64,000 nucleotides of DNA from Candidatus Saccharimonadota bacterium (GCA_017431745.1 JAFRKK010000002.1:16598-80597), one strand, 5' to 3'; counted from the stretch's first letter, positions 36,551 to 45,024 are shown. Numbers and translations: made by a program. The notes: a model not told the origin generated them from the sequence alone.

Positions 36551-37582
36551 ATGGCCGAAGATAAGGCTAAAACTAAGGAAGAAGTTAAGGCTGAAGTTGC
36601 CGAAAAGGTGGCTGAGGTAAAAGAAAAAGTCGAAAAGATAGCCGAAGAGGTAAAAGATAACCTCGAAGAGGCTCACGCAATTGCTGAGGGCGTAAAAGAA
36701 GCCGTGAAGGAAGACGTGGAAGAGAAAGCTGAGGAAGTTGAGGAGAAGTTTGCCAAAGCTGGAAAGAAGTCGAAAAAGCACATTGAAGAGGTCAAGGCTG
36801 AAGCGGAGCGCCAGGCGCGTAAATTAGAGCGCAAGGCTGCGGAACTTGCTGGCGATAAGCCAAAAGGCGCAAAGCCAGTGACTCGCCCACGGATTGAGCG
36901 CCGTGGTCGCAAATACCAGGAAGCCGCTAAGTTGATTGAGAAAGGCAAGGCTTATAGTTTGAAAGAGGCGGTGGAGCTGGCAATCAAAACTTCGCCAGTA
37001 AAATTTGATGCTTCAGTTGAGATTCACGCACGCCTCGGGGTAGATCCTCGCCAAGCGGATCAGAATATTCGTACTACGATGGTACTGCCTAATGGTAACG
37101 GTAAGGAAGTTCGTGTAGCAGTGTTTGCGCCACTTGATGTATGTAAGGCTGCCAAGGCCGCTGGTGCTGATATCGCTGAAGATGAAGAGTTTTTGAAATC
37201 GCTTGAAAAGGGTGAGATTAACTTTGATATCTTGATTTCGACACCACAATATATGCCAAAACTTGGTAAATTCGCTCGCGTGCTTGGCCCTAAGGGTTTG
37301 ATGCCAAATCCAAAGGCTGGGACTGTTACCACTGACGTTGAAAAGGCCGTGAAGGAAGCTAAGGCTGGTAAGGTAGAATACCGCGTTGATAAACAATCGA
37401 TTGTACATATTGGGGTTGGTAAAGTATCGTTTGGCGCTGATAAGTTGGTTCAGAATGCGGAAGCGTTCTTTGAGTCGTTAAAAAACCAGAAACCAGCTTC
37501 ACTTAAAGGTTCGTATGTGAAATCGGTGTATATTACGACTACCATGGGGCCGTCGATTGAGATTGAGAATCTGTATAATTAG
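36551..37582 (+). CDS. rplA: 50S ribosomal protein L1 with long N-terminal extension
   Basis: L1 forms the tRNA-exit stalk of the ribosome. The core domain (about residues 118-343) is complete: YSLKEAVELAIKTSPVKFDASVEIHA, GKEVRVAVFA, LGKFARVLGPKGLMPNPKAGTV and the C-terminal SVYITTTMGPSIEI. The first 110 residues are an Ala/Lys/Glu/Val-rich extension, probably a long helical or coiled region, which normal L1 (about 230 residues) lacks. ATG 36551 is chosen because it follows AAAGGA; the extension has no other good start. A terminator follows. Confidence 0.92.
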   Translation: MAEDKAKTKEEVKAEVAEKVAEVKEKVEKIAEEVKDNLEEAHAIAEGVKEAVKEDVEEKAEEVEEKFAKAGKKSKKHIEEVKAEAERQARKLERKAAELAGDKPKGAKPVTRPRIERRGRKYQEAAKLIEKGKAYSLKEAVELAIKTSPVKFDASVEIHARLGVDPRQADQNIRTTMVLPNGNGKEVRVAVFAPLDVCKAAKAAGADIAEDEEFLKSLEKGEINFDILISTPQYMPKLGKFARVLGPKGLMPNPKAGTVTTDVEKAVKEAKAGKVEYRVDKQSIVHIGVGKVSFGADKLVQNAEAFFESLKNQKPASLKGSYVKSVYITTTMGPSIEIENLYN

Positions 37583-37600
37583 TTCTCATCATGGTCTACT

Positions 37601-37633
37601 AAAAAAATAACCCTCTTTTCTGGGGGTTATTTT
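37601..37633 (+). terminator. Terminator after rplA
   Basis: AAATAACCC and GGGGGTTATTT stem with A-rich left and T-rich right side. Confidence 0.8.
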
Positions 37634-37710
37634 GACGGAGATAAGTCAAATTTATACCTAAGCGTTATTCGTATTATATCAGAGGTGAAAGCTTTTATGT
37701 TTCCTTCTAA

Positions 37711-37773
37711 TTTAGTGGGGGGTTGAAATTTTATTGGGAAAATGGTAGCGTAGCTCAAAAATAAAATAAGGAG
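37711..37773 (+). promoter_or_regulatory. Shared upstream element, copy 1
   Basis: TTTAGTGGGGGGTTG, then 19 nt, then GTAGCGTAGCTC, then AAAAT-rich sequence and AAGGAG. It is nearly identical in sequence and spacing to 58257-58319 before an unrelated gene. In both, GTAGCGTAGCTC ends 21 nt before the start codon. No TATAAT box lies in it, so it may be a promoter for a different sigma factor or an activator site. Confidence 0.7.
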
Positions 37774-37777
37774 TATT

Positions 37778-38941
37778 ATGGCAAAGAATAATTCAAACAA
37801 AAATAAAGAGTCGGTGGTGAGCAAAATTGTAAGTGGTGATGTGCTGTGCAATAAGATATACACTATCCGCGGGCGGAAAGTAATGCTGGACTATGATTTG
37901 GCAGAGATATATGGGTATGAGACAAAAGCATTTAATCGTCAAGTGAAGAGAAATATTGAGAAGTTTGAAGGGGAAGATTTTATGTTCCAACTGACAAAAG
38001 AAGAGATTGCTAATTCCGTGAGGTGCCAAAATGGCACCTCACGGAAGGAAAAGCCTTTCGATTTGATATGCCAAAATGGCACATCAAGCTTCGTGGGGCC
38101 ACAAAATGTGACTTCACGAACCGAAAGGCTGTTTCAAGGGCAAGTAGGTGGTGGTAGATATTTGCCATATGCTTTTACCGAGCAAGGAATTTATATGTTA
38201 ATGACAGTGCTGAGAGGTGAACTAGCAATAAAACAAAGCCGGGCGCTGGTAATGGCGTTTAAAGCAATGAAAGACTATATTGTAGGTAATCAGGAGCGGA
38301 TGGAATATCGTGAAAACTTACAGCTAGCTTTAAAGGTAGCTAGTAATTCAGAAGATATTATAGCAATTAAATCCGAGCTTGAGAAGATTAGTAGTCAGAA
38401 TAAAACTATGAGTGGACAAATGAAAGATTATGTGAGAAGGTCTGAAATTTCACCGATTCTATTAGATTTTCATGAAGCGATTAAACGGAAGGAGTATATC
38501 TTTATGGATGGGCAATTAGTAGAAGCAGATGCTGCCTATACAGAGTTATACAAAAAAGCGAAAAAGAGTATACATATTATTGATGATTATGTGAGCGTAA
38601 AGACCTTAAAACATTTATGCAGTGTTAAGCTTGGCGTAAAAGTAGTGATTTTTAGTGATAATTTAGGGAGATATTTGCATAAGTTAGACTGCCTAGATTT
38701 TCGAAAAGAGCGTCCGGATGTGGAGATTCAGTTTATTAGAAATAATAGAATGGTACATGATAGATTCGTAATAGTAGATTGTGGACTTAAGGGTGAGGTG
38801 GTTTATCATTGTGGGGCATCAGAAAAAGATGCTGGTAAGCGGATGGCTGTGATAGGTAAATATGAAGATGGTTTTATGAGAAAAGTAGCGAATGAGGTAG
38901 TGAGGAGATCGATGAGGAATCCGGAGTTATCGCTGGAATAA
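37778..38941 (+). CDS. ORF6N domain protein with C-terminal PLD-like nuclease domain
   Basis: This 387-residue protein starts with an ORF6N DNA-binding domain (about 20-165: IRGRKVMLDYDLAEIYGYET, AFTEQGIYMLMTVLRG), common in phages and mobile elements. A coiled region (180-225) follows, then a domain (about 255-375) with HDRFVIVD. This is an HxK-type motif of phospholipase D-like nucleases with Arg for Lys. The segment after the first strand repeats CQNGTS, encoded by a perfect palindrome at 38015-38047. It may be a phage regulator or a defence nuclease. Upstream is the shared element; ribosome binding site AAGGAG. Its 3' end faces a FISUMP gene. Confidence 0.75.
   Translation: MAKNNSNKNKESVVSKIVSGDVLCNKIYTIRGRKVMLDYDLAEIYGYETKAFNRQVKRNIEKFEGEDFMFQLTKEEIANSVRCQNGTSRKEKPFDLICQNGTSSFVGPQNVTSRTERLFQGQVGGGRYLPYAFTEQGIYMLMTVLRGELAIKQSRALVMAFKAMKDYIVGNQERMEYRENLQLALKVASNSEDIIAIKSELEKISSQNKTMSGQMKDYVRRSEISPILLDFHEAIKRKEYIFMDGQLVEADAAYTELYKKAKKSIHIIDDYVSVKTLKHLCSVKLGVKVVIFSDNLGRYLHKLDCLDFRKERPDVEIQFIRNNRMVHDRFVIVDCGLKGEVVYHCGASEKDAGKRMAVIGKYEDGFMRKVANEVVRRSMRNPELSLE
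38015..38047 (+). repeat. Perfect palindrome inside ORF6N gene
   Basis: TTCCGTGAGGTGCC and GGCACCTCACGGAA are 14-bp perfect arms around AAAAT. Two weaker copies of the TGCCAAAATGGCAC pattern follow within 70 bp (TGCCAAAATGGCACAT, CACAAAATGTGA). The repeat encodes the CQNGTS units. Confidence 0.75.
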
Positions 38942-38974
38942 TTGGTCCCAAAATACAAAAACTCGTCAAAATTG

Positions 38975-40396
38975 CTATTGGTTGGCGACGAGGCAGCGGA
39001 CGGTATGTCCGTAGTACTTGTGGTTGTGGGCAAGAACGACACTAGAAGTATTCATGGATAGGTCGTACGTGCGCTGTGCGCCTCCCGCAGTACGAGTCCA
39101 ATAGTAGCCGCCGGAGCCTGAATTACTGACGCCGCTAGTGTTGCAGCGACCACTGAGCAGGAGACCCGGGGTGTTAGTAACCTGACCTACCGTAGGGGTG
39201 TTCTCCTTAGTGGTAGTTGGGTCAGCTACCTCCATCTCGGCGGCGGATGGGTATTGATTATAGAGAGCTTGGAACTGAGGTTGGGTAGGCAGAGTCCAGC
39301 CAGCTGGACAGATGCTGTTATTAACGCTCTGACCTTGAGTAGCGATGTAAGTGGTGCCAGTACCAGCCGTGGCGGTGTACCAATTATAATAGCAGGACTC
39401 CCAGTCACTGGCAGTACCGTCACCAGTACAATAGTATTCCGTGCTGTTGTTTTGGTTTATTACTCCGTCTATAGTGAAAGCGTGGAATTTACCTGGGGAG
39501 GGGAGCTTGTTGTTAAGGACGTAGTTGCTACCTACATCAGAATTGGTTGGAGTGAGGGTGAGGGTGGAGGTAGAACGGCCTAGCTTCAGGTTTTGTAGCA
39601 TCCAGCAGTTGCCATCTTTTAATCTAGCTACTAGATATTTCTGATTGTCACGATTGTCAGTTAACTGATAGACCATACCGGTGGTAAGCGTGTTTGGGCA
39701 GGAACCAACTTCTTGCATATAAGTAGCATCGGCAACGGTCTTAGTGGATGGTTCTGGTGCAGTAGTAGGATGAACTAGGGTGTATTTGACTTTGCCAACA
39801 TAAGTAGCGGCTGGTTGGTTGCTCATGATGTTAATTTTATAGGTAGGCGTGGTGACGGAATTATTATTGGTAGCGCCGACAGTGATATTAGGATAATGGG
39901 AAATTTTGGTGTAGGTAGCTGGAATGACTTGGAAATTATTGTAAGAGTTATCAATAGTTGGGACGTCGGTGCCGGAGGGGGTGGCTTTCATAGCCCAATA
40001 GGAGCCGGTGCCTGAAGTAGCAGTAGGGATATCATTGGAACCGAGACTGGATAACATTTTGGTGTTATTTGGTGTGTCGTAACTATCACCACTAAAACCT
40101 ACAGCATAGAGGGCGTAGCCACCGGTATCATTACAAGATACGTTGATAGGATTCCCCTCGATAGTGTCGCTGGTGCCCGGGTCGATGGTTTTGCTGTGGA
40201 TGCCACCACCCGTGGTGATGGTGCAGGCGGTATTAACCACCACTGCGACATTACTGGTTTTAGAAGTAGAGTTATCGGCATAAATTAACGAGCTGGACAG
40301 TGTAAGCCCTGAAAGCAAAATGGTTAGCAACAAAAATCCCGGCACGATAAACGCGGCGAGATAGTGTTTAATATGAAACTGGCGCTTTGTCTTCAT
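38975..40396 (-). CDS. FISUMP-type surface protein, second paralogue
   Basis: This 473-residue protein has a signal anchor at about residues 10-36, a beta-rich Thr/Asn region and a FISUMP domain (about 235-473) with YQLTDNRDNQKYLVARL, CWMLQNLKLGRS, CPAGWTLPTQPQF and a C-terminus ending HTVRCLVANQ. It is a paralogue of the protein at 27983-29455, near-identical in long stretches of the FISUMP domain but different in the last 60 residues before VRCL, the likely binding face. A related leader RNA precedes it (40397-40626). GAGAGGT is the ribosome binding site before ATG 40396. Confidence 0.75.
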   Translation of the reverse strand: MKTKRQFHIKHYLAAFIVPGFLLLTILLSGLTLSSSLIYADNSTSKTSNVAVVVNTACTITTGGGIHSKTIDPGTSDTIEGNPINVSCNDTGGYALYAVGFSGDSYDTPNNTKMLSSLGSNDIPTATSGTGSYWAMKATPSGTDVPTIDNSYNNFQVIPATYTKISHYPNITVGATNNNSVTTPTYKINIMSNQPAATYVGKVKYTLVHPTTAPEPSTKTVADATYMQEVGSCPNTLTTGMVYQLTDNRDNQKYLVARLKDGNCWMLQNLKLGRSTSTLTLTPTNSDVGSNYVLNNKLPSPGKFHAFTIDGVINQNNSTEYYCTGDGTASDWESCYYNWYTATAGTGTTYIATQGQSVNNSICPAGWTLPTQPQFQALYNQYPSAAEMEVADPTTTKENTPTVGQVTNTPGLLLSGRCNTSGVSNSGSGGYYWTRTAGGAQRTYDLSMNTSSVVLAHNHKYYGHTVRCLVANQ

Positions 40397-40626
40397 TAGA
40401 TTACCTCTCTTATTTTACTTGTCCCAGCGGTACCATTTAATGTATACTGAAGCACAATGAGGCTATACAAAAATGGCACCGCGAGGTGCTACAGCCAAAC
40501 ATTCCTAGAACCGAGTTCGTTAGAAGTTGACAACCTTACGATGCCATTTTTACTTCTAACTCCCTGCGTATTATAAAATATGCCGGTTCTTTTAATGAAA
40601 TGTTTAACTGTAGCACTTTAATTATA
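40397..40626 (-). promoter_or_regulatory. Structured leader RNA, copy 2 (candidate riboregulator)
   Basis: Read on the minus strand: TATAAT (40626-40621), then P1 GTGCTACAGTTAAACATT with AATGTTTGGCTGTAGCAC (18 bp, two G-U; plus coordinates 40599-40616 and 40487-40504). P2 is AGAACCG with CGGTTCT, and P3 GTTAGAAGT with ACTTCTAAC. Stem sequences differ from copy 1 at 27762 but pairing is kept. The P3 loop (AAAAATGGCATCGTAAGG) and the later CCTCGCGGTGCCATTTTT are nearly identical to copy 1 and complementary to each other. A segment ATGGTACCGC before the ribosome binding site can also pair with it. Confidence 0.75.
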
Positions 40627-40670
40627 TCGCGGTTCAACATTTATTTCAACCGTTTTTTTAGAAAATGTAG

Positions 40671-40682
40671 TACAATGAGGTT
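40671..40682 (+). promoter_or_regulatory. Leaderless promoter of membrane protein gene
   Basis: TACAAT (40671-40676) and 6 nt to ATG 40683, the same geometry as other leaderless genes. Confidence 0.55.
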
Positions 40683-41285
40683 ATGGATAATGTAGATAAT
40701 AAAATTGAAGAAATTAGCAAAATGGCGAATTTAGATAAACTGGGTATACCGGAAGCGGTGATTATGTTGGCGCTTGGCGCCGTGGTGTTGCTGTTTGGTT
40801 ATCGGATTAAGAAAACTGCTTTCTTTATTATATGGTTTTTGCTTGGGTTTAATTTGGTTAGTATCTTAATGCCGTTCATTAACCAAAATGTGGAAGTGAT
40901 TGCGAGTAGTGATTTATATCAAACTTTGCTACCAATTGGGGGTGGGCTATTGCTGGCTTTGCTTGGATTTTCGATCGAGAAATTATGTGTGGGCGGGATA
41001 TGTTTCGTGCTTTCAATGCTCGTCACGGTACAATACTTTGGCACAGATATCCAAACCATGGCGATTGGGGGAATTATTGGTGTGCTCGTAGCTGGATTTG
41101 CGGTAATGGTGATGAAGCCAGCAACTATAATTGCGACGGCGGTCGCAGGTGCGTATGCTCTGACCCTGGCGATAATGAAACTAAATACTGATATTAATTT
41201 TGAGACGTTTTATTGGCCAATGATATTTGGCATCGCGGCTGCAGGGTCAATCTTCCAATTCTTAACTACTAAACGAGTAAGTTAA
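40683..41285 (+). CDS. Unknown integral membrane protein
   Basis: This 200-residue protein has about seven hydrophobic segments from residue 25 on, with few charged residues between, and a short acidic start (MDNVDNKIEEI). I do not recognise a family; it resembles DUF4203-like membrane proteins in layout. Leaderless start. It is followed by a palindromic element that can terminate transcripts from both sides. Confidence 0.6.
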   Translation: MDNVDNKIEEISKMANLDKLGIPEAVIMLALGAVVLLFGYRIKKTAFFIIWFLLGFNLVSILMPFINQNVEVIASSDLYQTLLPIGGGLLLALLGFSIEKLCVGGICFVLSMLVTVQYFGTDIQTMAIGGIIGVLVAGFAVMVMKPATIIATAVAGAYALTLAIMKLNTDINFETFYWPMIFGIAAAGSIFQFLTTKRVS

Positions 41286-41293
41286 TAGAAAAT

Positions 41294-41415
41294 AAAAAAA
41301 CAAAAAATAGCACTTCTCGGACACGGGTCGCTCCGGCCCGTCGTCACGGGCGGAGCGCCCTAATTCTCGGTCGTAACCTCCGAAATGTCCTCAAAGTGCT
41401 ATTTTTAGTTTTTAA
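41294..41415 (+). repeat. Palindromic element, type A copy 4 (terminator-like)
   Basis: Arms AAAAATAGCACTT (about 41304-41315) and AAGTGCTATTTTT (41394-41406), with A/T-rich extension. Core: GGACACGGGTCGCTCCGGCC, CCCGTCGTCACGGGC, GGAGCGCCC, TCGGTCGTAACCTCCGA and TGTCC. This copy best shows the core plan: outer GGACA/TGTCC, a long hairpin with CGCTCC/GGAGCG, and a short TCGG/CCGA hairpin. T5 on the right and A-rich left make it a two-way terminator. Confidence 0.85.
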
Positions 41416-41444
41416 TAAACAATTAGCTAACCATTTAATATGAT

Positions 41445-41828
41445 TTAGGCGAGCTCGACGGTTGCGCCGGCTTCTTCAAGAGCTTTCTTCATTTCTTCAG
41501 CTTCAGCTTTCGCGACCTTCTCCTTTACGGTAGCAGGAGCGCCGTCAACGATAGCTTTAGCTTCACCTAGACCAAGGCCAGTAGCTTCTTTAACAGCCTT
41601 GATCACAGCAATCTTCTGAGCACCAGCGTCTTTCAATACGACGTCGTATTCAGATTTTTCGTCTGCAGCAGCAGCTTCACCGCCAGCAGCTGGGCCAGCA
41701 GCAACGGCAACGGCAGCCGCAGCTGGCTCGATGCCATATTCGTCCTTGAGGACGTTCTTTAATTCGTTTACTTCGAGAACGGTAAGTTTTACCAATTCCT
41801 CGGCTAATTTCTTAATATCAGTAGCCAT
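41445..41828 (-). CDS. rplL: 50S ribosomal protein L7/L12
   Basis: L7/L12 forms the flexible stalk that recruits translation factors. The 127-residue protein has the N-terminal dimer domain ([20 protein letters not shown]), an Ala/Gly hinge ([20 protein letters not shown]) and the C-terminal domain ([36 protein letters not shown]). ATG 41828 is chosen since AAGGAGA stands 6 nt before it. Follows rplJ on the minus strand. Confidence 0.95.
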   Translation of the reverse strand: MATDIKKLAEELVKLTVLEVNELKNVLKDEYGIEPAAAAVAVAAGPAAGGEAAAADEKSEYDVVLKDAGAQKIAVIKAVKEATGLGLGEAKAIVDGAPATVKEKVAKAEAEEMKKALEEAGATVELA

Positions 41829-41948
41829 TTTATTCTCCTTCGGAGTGGGGGAGGAACACATTTCCTCCCCCAACTTCTCCATTGATTATTATTTTGAAAA
41901 CAGGCGCGTGTCCTGATTTTCAAAATTCTTTAATATTATCATTGATTA
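41829..41948 (-). promoter_or_regulatory. Two hairpins between rplJ and rplL
   Basis: On the minus strand TTTTGAAAATCAGG pairs with CCTGTTTTCAAAA, then TGGGGGAGGAA pairs with TTCCTCCCCCA (loop of 5 nt). The 11-bp GC-rich stem lies just before the rplL ribosome binding site. They may tune the L12 to L10 ratio (4:1 or 6:1 in ribosomes) by processing or partial termination. Confidence 0.6.
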
Positions 41949-42470
41949 CTAATTCGCATGTGCTTCTAGACCAGATACGATACCTGGTAAACCGCCAGTA
42001 AGGCCTGAAACACTGTCCGTGACTGGTGAAAGAAGTTGCGCCACCACCTGAGCGATAAGCTCGTTTTTGCTTGGCATTGCGGCAAGCGACTTTACTTCTT
42101 CTTCCGACAAGGCGTTGCCTAAATCAGAAAAACCACCGGTTAATACTAAAGCGTTATGAGTTTTAGCAAACTCAGCCAAAACTTTTGCTGGAGCGACTTC
42201 ATCGCTATCTGATACCGCATAAAGCAATTGACCAGTTAAACCAGTCGTGTCGGTATCTTTATAGACGGCGATTTGTCCCATCGCAACGCGCACTAAGCGG
42301 TTCTTTACTACCTTGATTTTTACGCCATTTTCGCGTGCAGCTTTGCGAAGCTCTTGCATCTCAGCTACGGTCAAACCTTGGTATTTGGCGTAAACGGTAG
42401 TTTTAGCACCACTTAAAAGCTCAGTTAAATCAGCAACCAATTCGTTCTTTTTTTGCTTTGTTATTGCCAT
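41949..42470 (-). CDS. rplJ: 50S ribosomal protein L10
   Basis: L10 holds L12 dimers on the ribosome. The 173-residue protein has KQKKNELVADLTELLSGAKT, YQGLTVAEMQELRKAARENG, KVVKNRLVRVAM and a C-terminal helix for L12. AAAAGGAC is the ribosome binding site. A leader of the L10 type precedes it. It lies on the opposite strand from rplK and rplA, 5 kb away, so the usual rplKAJL order is broken. Confidence 0.93.
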   Translation of the reverse strand: MAITKQKKNELVADLTELLSGAKTTVYAKYQGLTVAEMQELRKAARENGVKIKVVKNRLVRVAMGQIAVYKDTDTTGLTGQLLYAVSDSDEVAPAKVLAEFAKTHNALVLTGGFSDLGNALSEEEVKSLAAMPSKNELIAQVVAQLLSPVTDSVSGLTGGLPGIVSGLEAHAN

Positions 42471-42611
42471 AAAAAGTCCTTTTGGTTAATTTGATATTTG
42501 GTTAGCTAATTGTTAAACAGCGTCACCAAATAAACTCCCAAGAATTATTCCTCGGCGACATGATTAAGGATTACTCCCGTCGCTGTCTTTGGTAACTCCC
42601 TTAATTATACC
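42471..42611 (-). promoter_or_regulatory. L10 leader RNA and promoter
   Basis: TGGTATAAT (rc of 42603-42611) starts a leader of about 125 nt. It has GACAGCGACGGGAGTAATCC and then GTCGCCGAGG (rc of 42550-42587), where GCGAC pairs with GTCGC. This matches the known L10 leader, where free L10-L12 binds to reduce expression. Confidence 0.75.
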
Positions 42612-42628
42612 ACAAGATACTTGACAAT

Positions 42629-42708
42629 ACAAGTCAAAACAACTTTTTTCGGACACACTCAATGGCGCTTAACCAAGCTTACGGTCCTCAAAAAGTGTTT
42701 TGACTTGT
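42629..42708 (+). repeat. Palindromic element, type B copy 2
   Basis: Arms ACAAGTCAAAACAACTTTTT (from 42629) and AAAAAGTGTTTTGACTTGT (to 42708). The core reads GGACACACTCAATGGC and GCTTAACCAAGCTTACGGTCC. It lies between the rplJ promoter and the leaderless promoter of the aminotransferase-like gene. Confidence 0.8.
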
Positions 42709-42730
42709 TTTTTTGTTGTATAATAAATAT

Positions 42731-43894
42731 ATGAATGATTTTGACTATTTAGGAGAGGGGGAGGTATATCTAGATGCGGCGTGTCAATCATTAAGACCGC
42801 GACCGGTAATTGATGCGATTAACCAGTATTATACTGAGCATAATTCATGTGGCGAACGCGTGAAATATAAGTGGGGAGTTGAAACCGATGAAAAGGTCGA
42901 GGCTACGCGCGAGAAGGTTTTGAAATTTTTGAAACTGTCGGCACGTAAATACACGGTGTCTTTTACGCTTAATACTACTTATGGGATTAATTTGATTTTA
43001 TCGCAACTCAAGGCGTCGGCATTTAAGAAAGTGATGACGAGCGAGATTGAGCACAATTCGCCGTTTTTGTCTACGATGGCATTTAGTGAGCGCACTGGAT
43101 TGCCACGCGAAGTAATAAAACGGGAAGAGGATGGTTCGATTGACGTTTCAAGTTATGATTTTACGAACGCTGTGGTAGTGGTGAACTGTGCGTCGAATTT
43201 TGATGGGCGAAAACTATTAAACATTAAAGAGTTGTTGAAGTCCGTGCATAAGGCAGGCGGGATATTGATCATTGACGCAGCGCAGGCAATGGCACACTCC
43301 TCGGATATATTGCGTGGGGTGGAAGTGGATGCGATTTGTTTTTCGGCGCATAAATTATATGCGCCGTCGCTTGGTGTAATTTGTTGGCGAGACGAATTGG
43401 CTGCGAAGATGGAGGTTGGCTTTGTCGGTGGGGGCATGGTGGATGACGTAAAGAAAGATTCATATTTATTGTCGGCAGAAGGGAAAGAACACCGTTACAC
43501 AAGATTTGAAGCGGGGCTTCAGGCATGGGGTGAAATCGTGGGACTGGGTGCAGCTCTGGACTGGCTAAATAAGCTGCCGAAAAAGGCTTGGCAGAACTTA
43601 GATAATAATACGCGCGAACTATATGAATTCTTAAGTAGTTCTGACAAAGTCCATTTAGTAAACCATGAACCAAATCCAACCATGTCTTTTTATGTGGAAG
43701 GGCTAGATTCGCATTTGCTCGGCTCAGCATTATCGCGTGAGAATGTTATGGCACGGACAGGATATTTTTGCGCGCATTATTATTTAGACCACGTAATGGG
43801 GTTGCCACCTTTGATGAGATTTTCACTTGGGCTGCATAATCGTCCCGAGGATATCGAAAAAGTCAAAAAAGTCATGGCAAAAATCATCAGCTAG
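42731..43894 (+). CDS. Class V aminotransferase, cysteine desulfurase-like
   Basis: This 387-residue pyridoxal-phosphate enzyme has SAHKLYAPSLGVI with the cofactor Lys, IIDAAQAMAHSS with the Asp that holds the ring, and near the end RTGYFCAHYYLD with a possible active Cys. RFSLGLHNRPEDIEKV is the family end. SufS-like enzymes give sulfur for Fe-S clusters or thiolated tRNA; QueH needs Fe-S. The enzyme is divergent, so another class V activity is possible. TATAAT (42719-42724) is 6 nt before ATG 42731, which overrules the longer frame starting at 42713. Confidence 0.75.
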   Translation: MNDFDYLGEGEVYLDAACQSLRPRPVIDAINQYYTEHNSCGERVKYKWGVETDEKVEATREKVLKFLKLSARKYTVSFTLNTTYGINLILSQLKASAFKKVMTSEIEHNSPFLSTMAFSERTGLPREVIKREEDGSIDVSSYDFTNAVVVVNCASNFDGRKLLNIKELLKSVHKAGGILIIDAAQAMAHSSDILRGVEVDAICFSAHKLYAPSLGVICWRDELAAKMEVGFVGGGMVDDVKKDSYLLSAEGKEHRYTRFEAGLQAWGEIVGLGAALDWLNKLPKKAWQNLDNNTRELYEFLSSSDKVHLVNHEPNPTMSFYVEGLDSHLLGSALSRENVMARTGYFCAHYYLDHVMGLPPLMRFSLGLHNRPEDIEKVKKVMAKIIS

Positions 43895-43912
43895 TGCTAC
43901 AATGGTTTTATT

Positions 43913-44962
43913 ATGGTGTGTATAGCTGCTTTTATTATTCTCGCGATTATTGGAGTGTTTGTCGCGATTATTTCAATATTTAAACCAAAAGTAGGGAAGG
44001 CCTACTGGAAAATGTTGAAAAAGTCTTGGGGTTGCCTAGGAAAAAAGGTGCGTTTACAAAAATGTGAGACTGGGTTCAAAGATGATGTAAAAAACACTTT
44101 GCTTAGTCGCGTGATTGTTAAACATCCGAAGTGGGTGAAACCTTTGTCGGTAATCATTGAAGTTGTTTCGGTGATAATTGTGATTGTTGCGGTTTGGGCA
44201 ATTTTGACGGCCGTGAAATCATTGCTGGCACTGTGGGCGCTAGGCTCTTGTAATGTAACGAAGCCTTCGGCTTGCTCGATGGGAGCAGAGGTTTGCTCAA
44301 TCGACGAGTCTGAGCCTACGAATCCATTGGAAGCAACTGGTCGCTGGTTTACGGAATGGGGAGAAATATTTGAAGCAATTCCAGATAAATTCCGGACCTA
44401 CAATGCAGAAGATTATAACTTCAATTATGTTACGGTACCGGGTGATAGTGCGGACAAACCAGTGGCGGTAGATATCTTTGACCCAGGATGTTCGGTGTGT
44501 ATGATTTCGTATCGCAATCAAAAGGCAGCGGGGTTCTTTGACGCATATAATGTACGATTGGTACCGTTTGCGATTCAGGGCGCAGATGATGCTTACAAAT
44601 TTAAAAACTCTGAGGTTGTAGTGAGGTATATGTTAGCAGCAGAGCAATTCAAGTCAGGGCTAGCACTGCAACTGATTGATCACATCTTTACCGGAAAAAA
44701 CAGCGAAGGCATTTCATACCAAAATAAGTTTAACGAAGATTACTCGCACGATGAAGCAGTGGCAAAGTTGGAGGCTTGGCTAAAAGAAGCCGGGCTAGAC
44801 GAAAAAGGCGTTGAGGAGATTCGTAGAGTTGCGGATTATCCAGAAATTACCGACAAGATGAATGAGAATCGTAACATTATTGAGAATCAGCTGCGAGTAA
44901 AAGGCATCCCAACTATGATATTTGATGGTAGGCGCCATACTGGCTTGTGGGAAGCTATGTAA
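43913..44962 (+). CDS. Membrane-anchored thioredoxin-fold (DsbA-like) protein
   Basis: This 349-residue protein has a membrane segment at the start (about 4-24), a basic cytoplasmic part, a second segment (about 82-110), and an outer domain with thioredoxin-like fold. The CxxC reads DPGCSVCMISY, and VKGIPTMIFDGR has the cis-Pro expected near the active site. Pairs of extra Cys (SCNVTKPSACSMGAEVC) could form disulfides. It probably oxidises or reshuffles disulfides in surface proteins such as the FISUMP or cutinase-like proteins. TGCTACAAT lies 9 nt before ATG 43913. Confidence 0.7.
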   Translation: MVCIAAFIILAIIGVFVAIISIFKPKVGKAYWKMLKKSWGCLGKKVRLQKCETGFKDDVKNTLLSRVIVKHPKWVKPLSVIIEVVSVIIVIVAVWAILTAVKSLLALWALGSCNVTKPSACSMGAEVCSIDESEPTNPLEATGRWFTEWGEIFEAIPDKFRTYNAEDYNFNYVTVPGDSADKPVAVDIFDPGCSVCMISYRNQKAAGFFDAYNVRLVPFAIQGADDAYKFKNSEVVVRYMLAAEQFKSGLALQLIDHIFTGKNSEGISYQNKFNEDYSHDEAVAKLEAWLKEAGLDEKGVEEIRRVADYPEITDKMNENRNIIENQLRVKGIPTMIFDGRRHTGLWEAM

Positions 44963-45024
44963 AAATTACAACACTTTTAGCGTGACCGGTGTTATTTAGG
45001 TGGAAAACTTTTATTAAATGTTCT

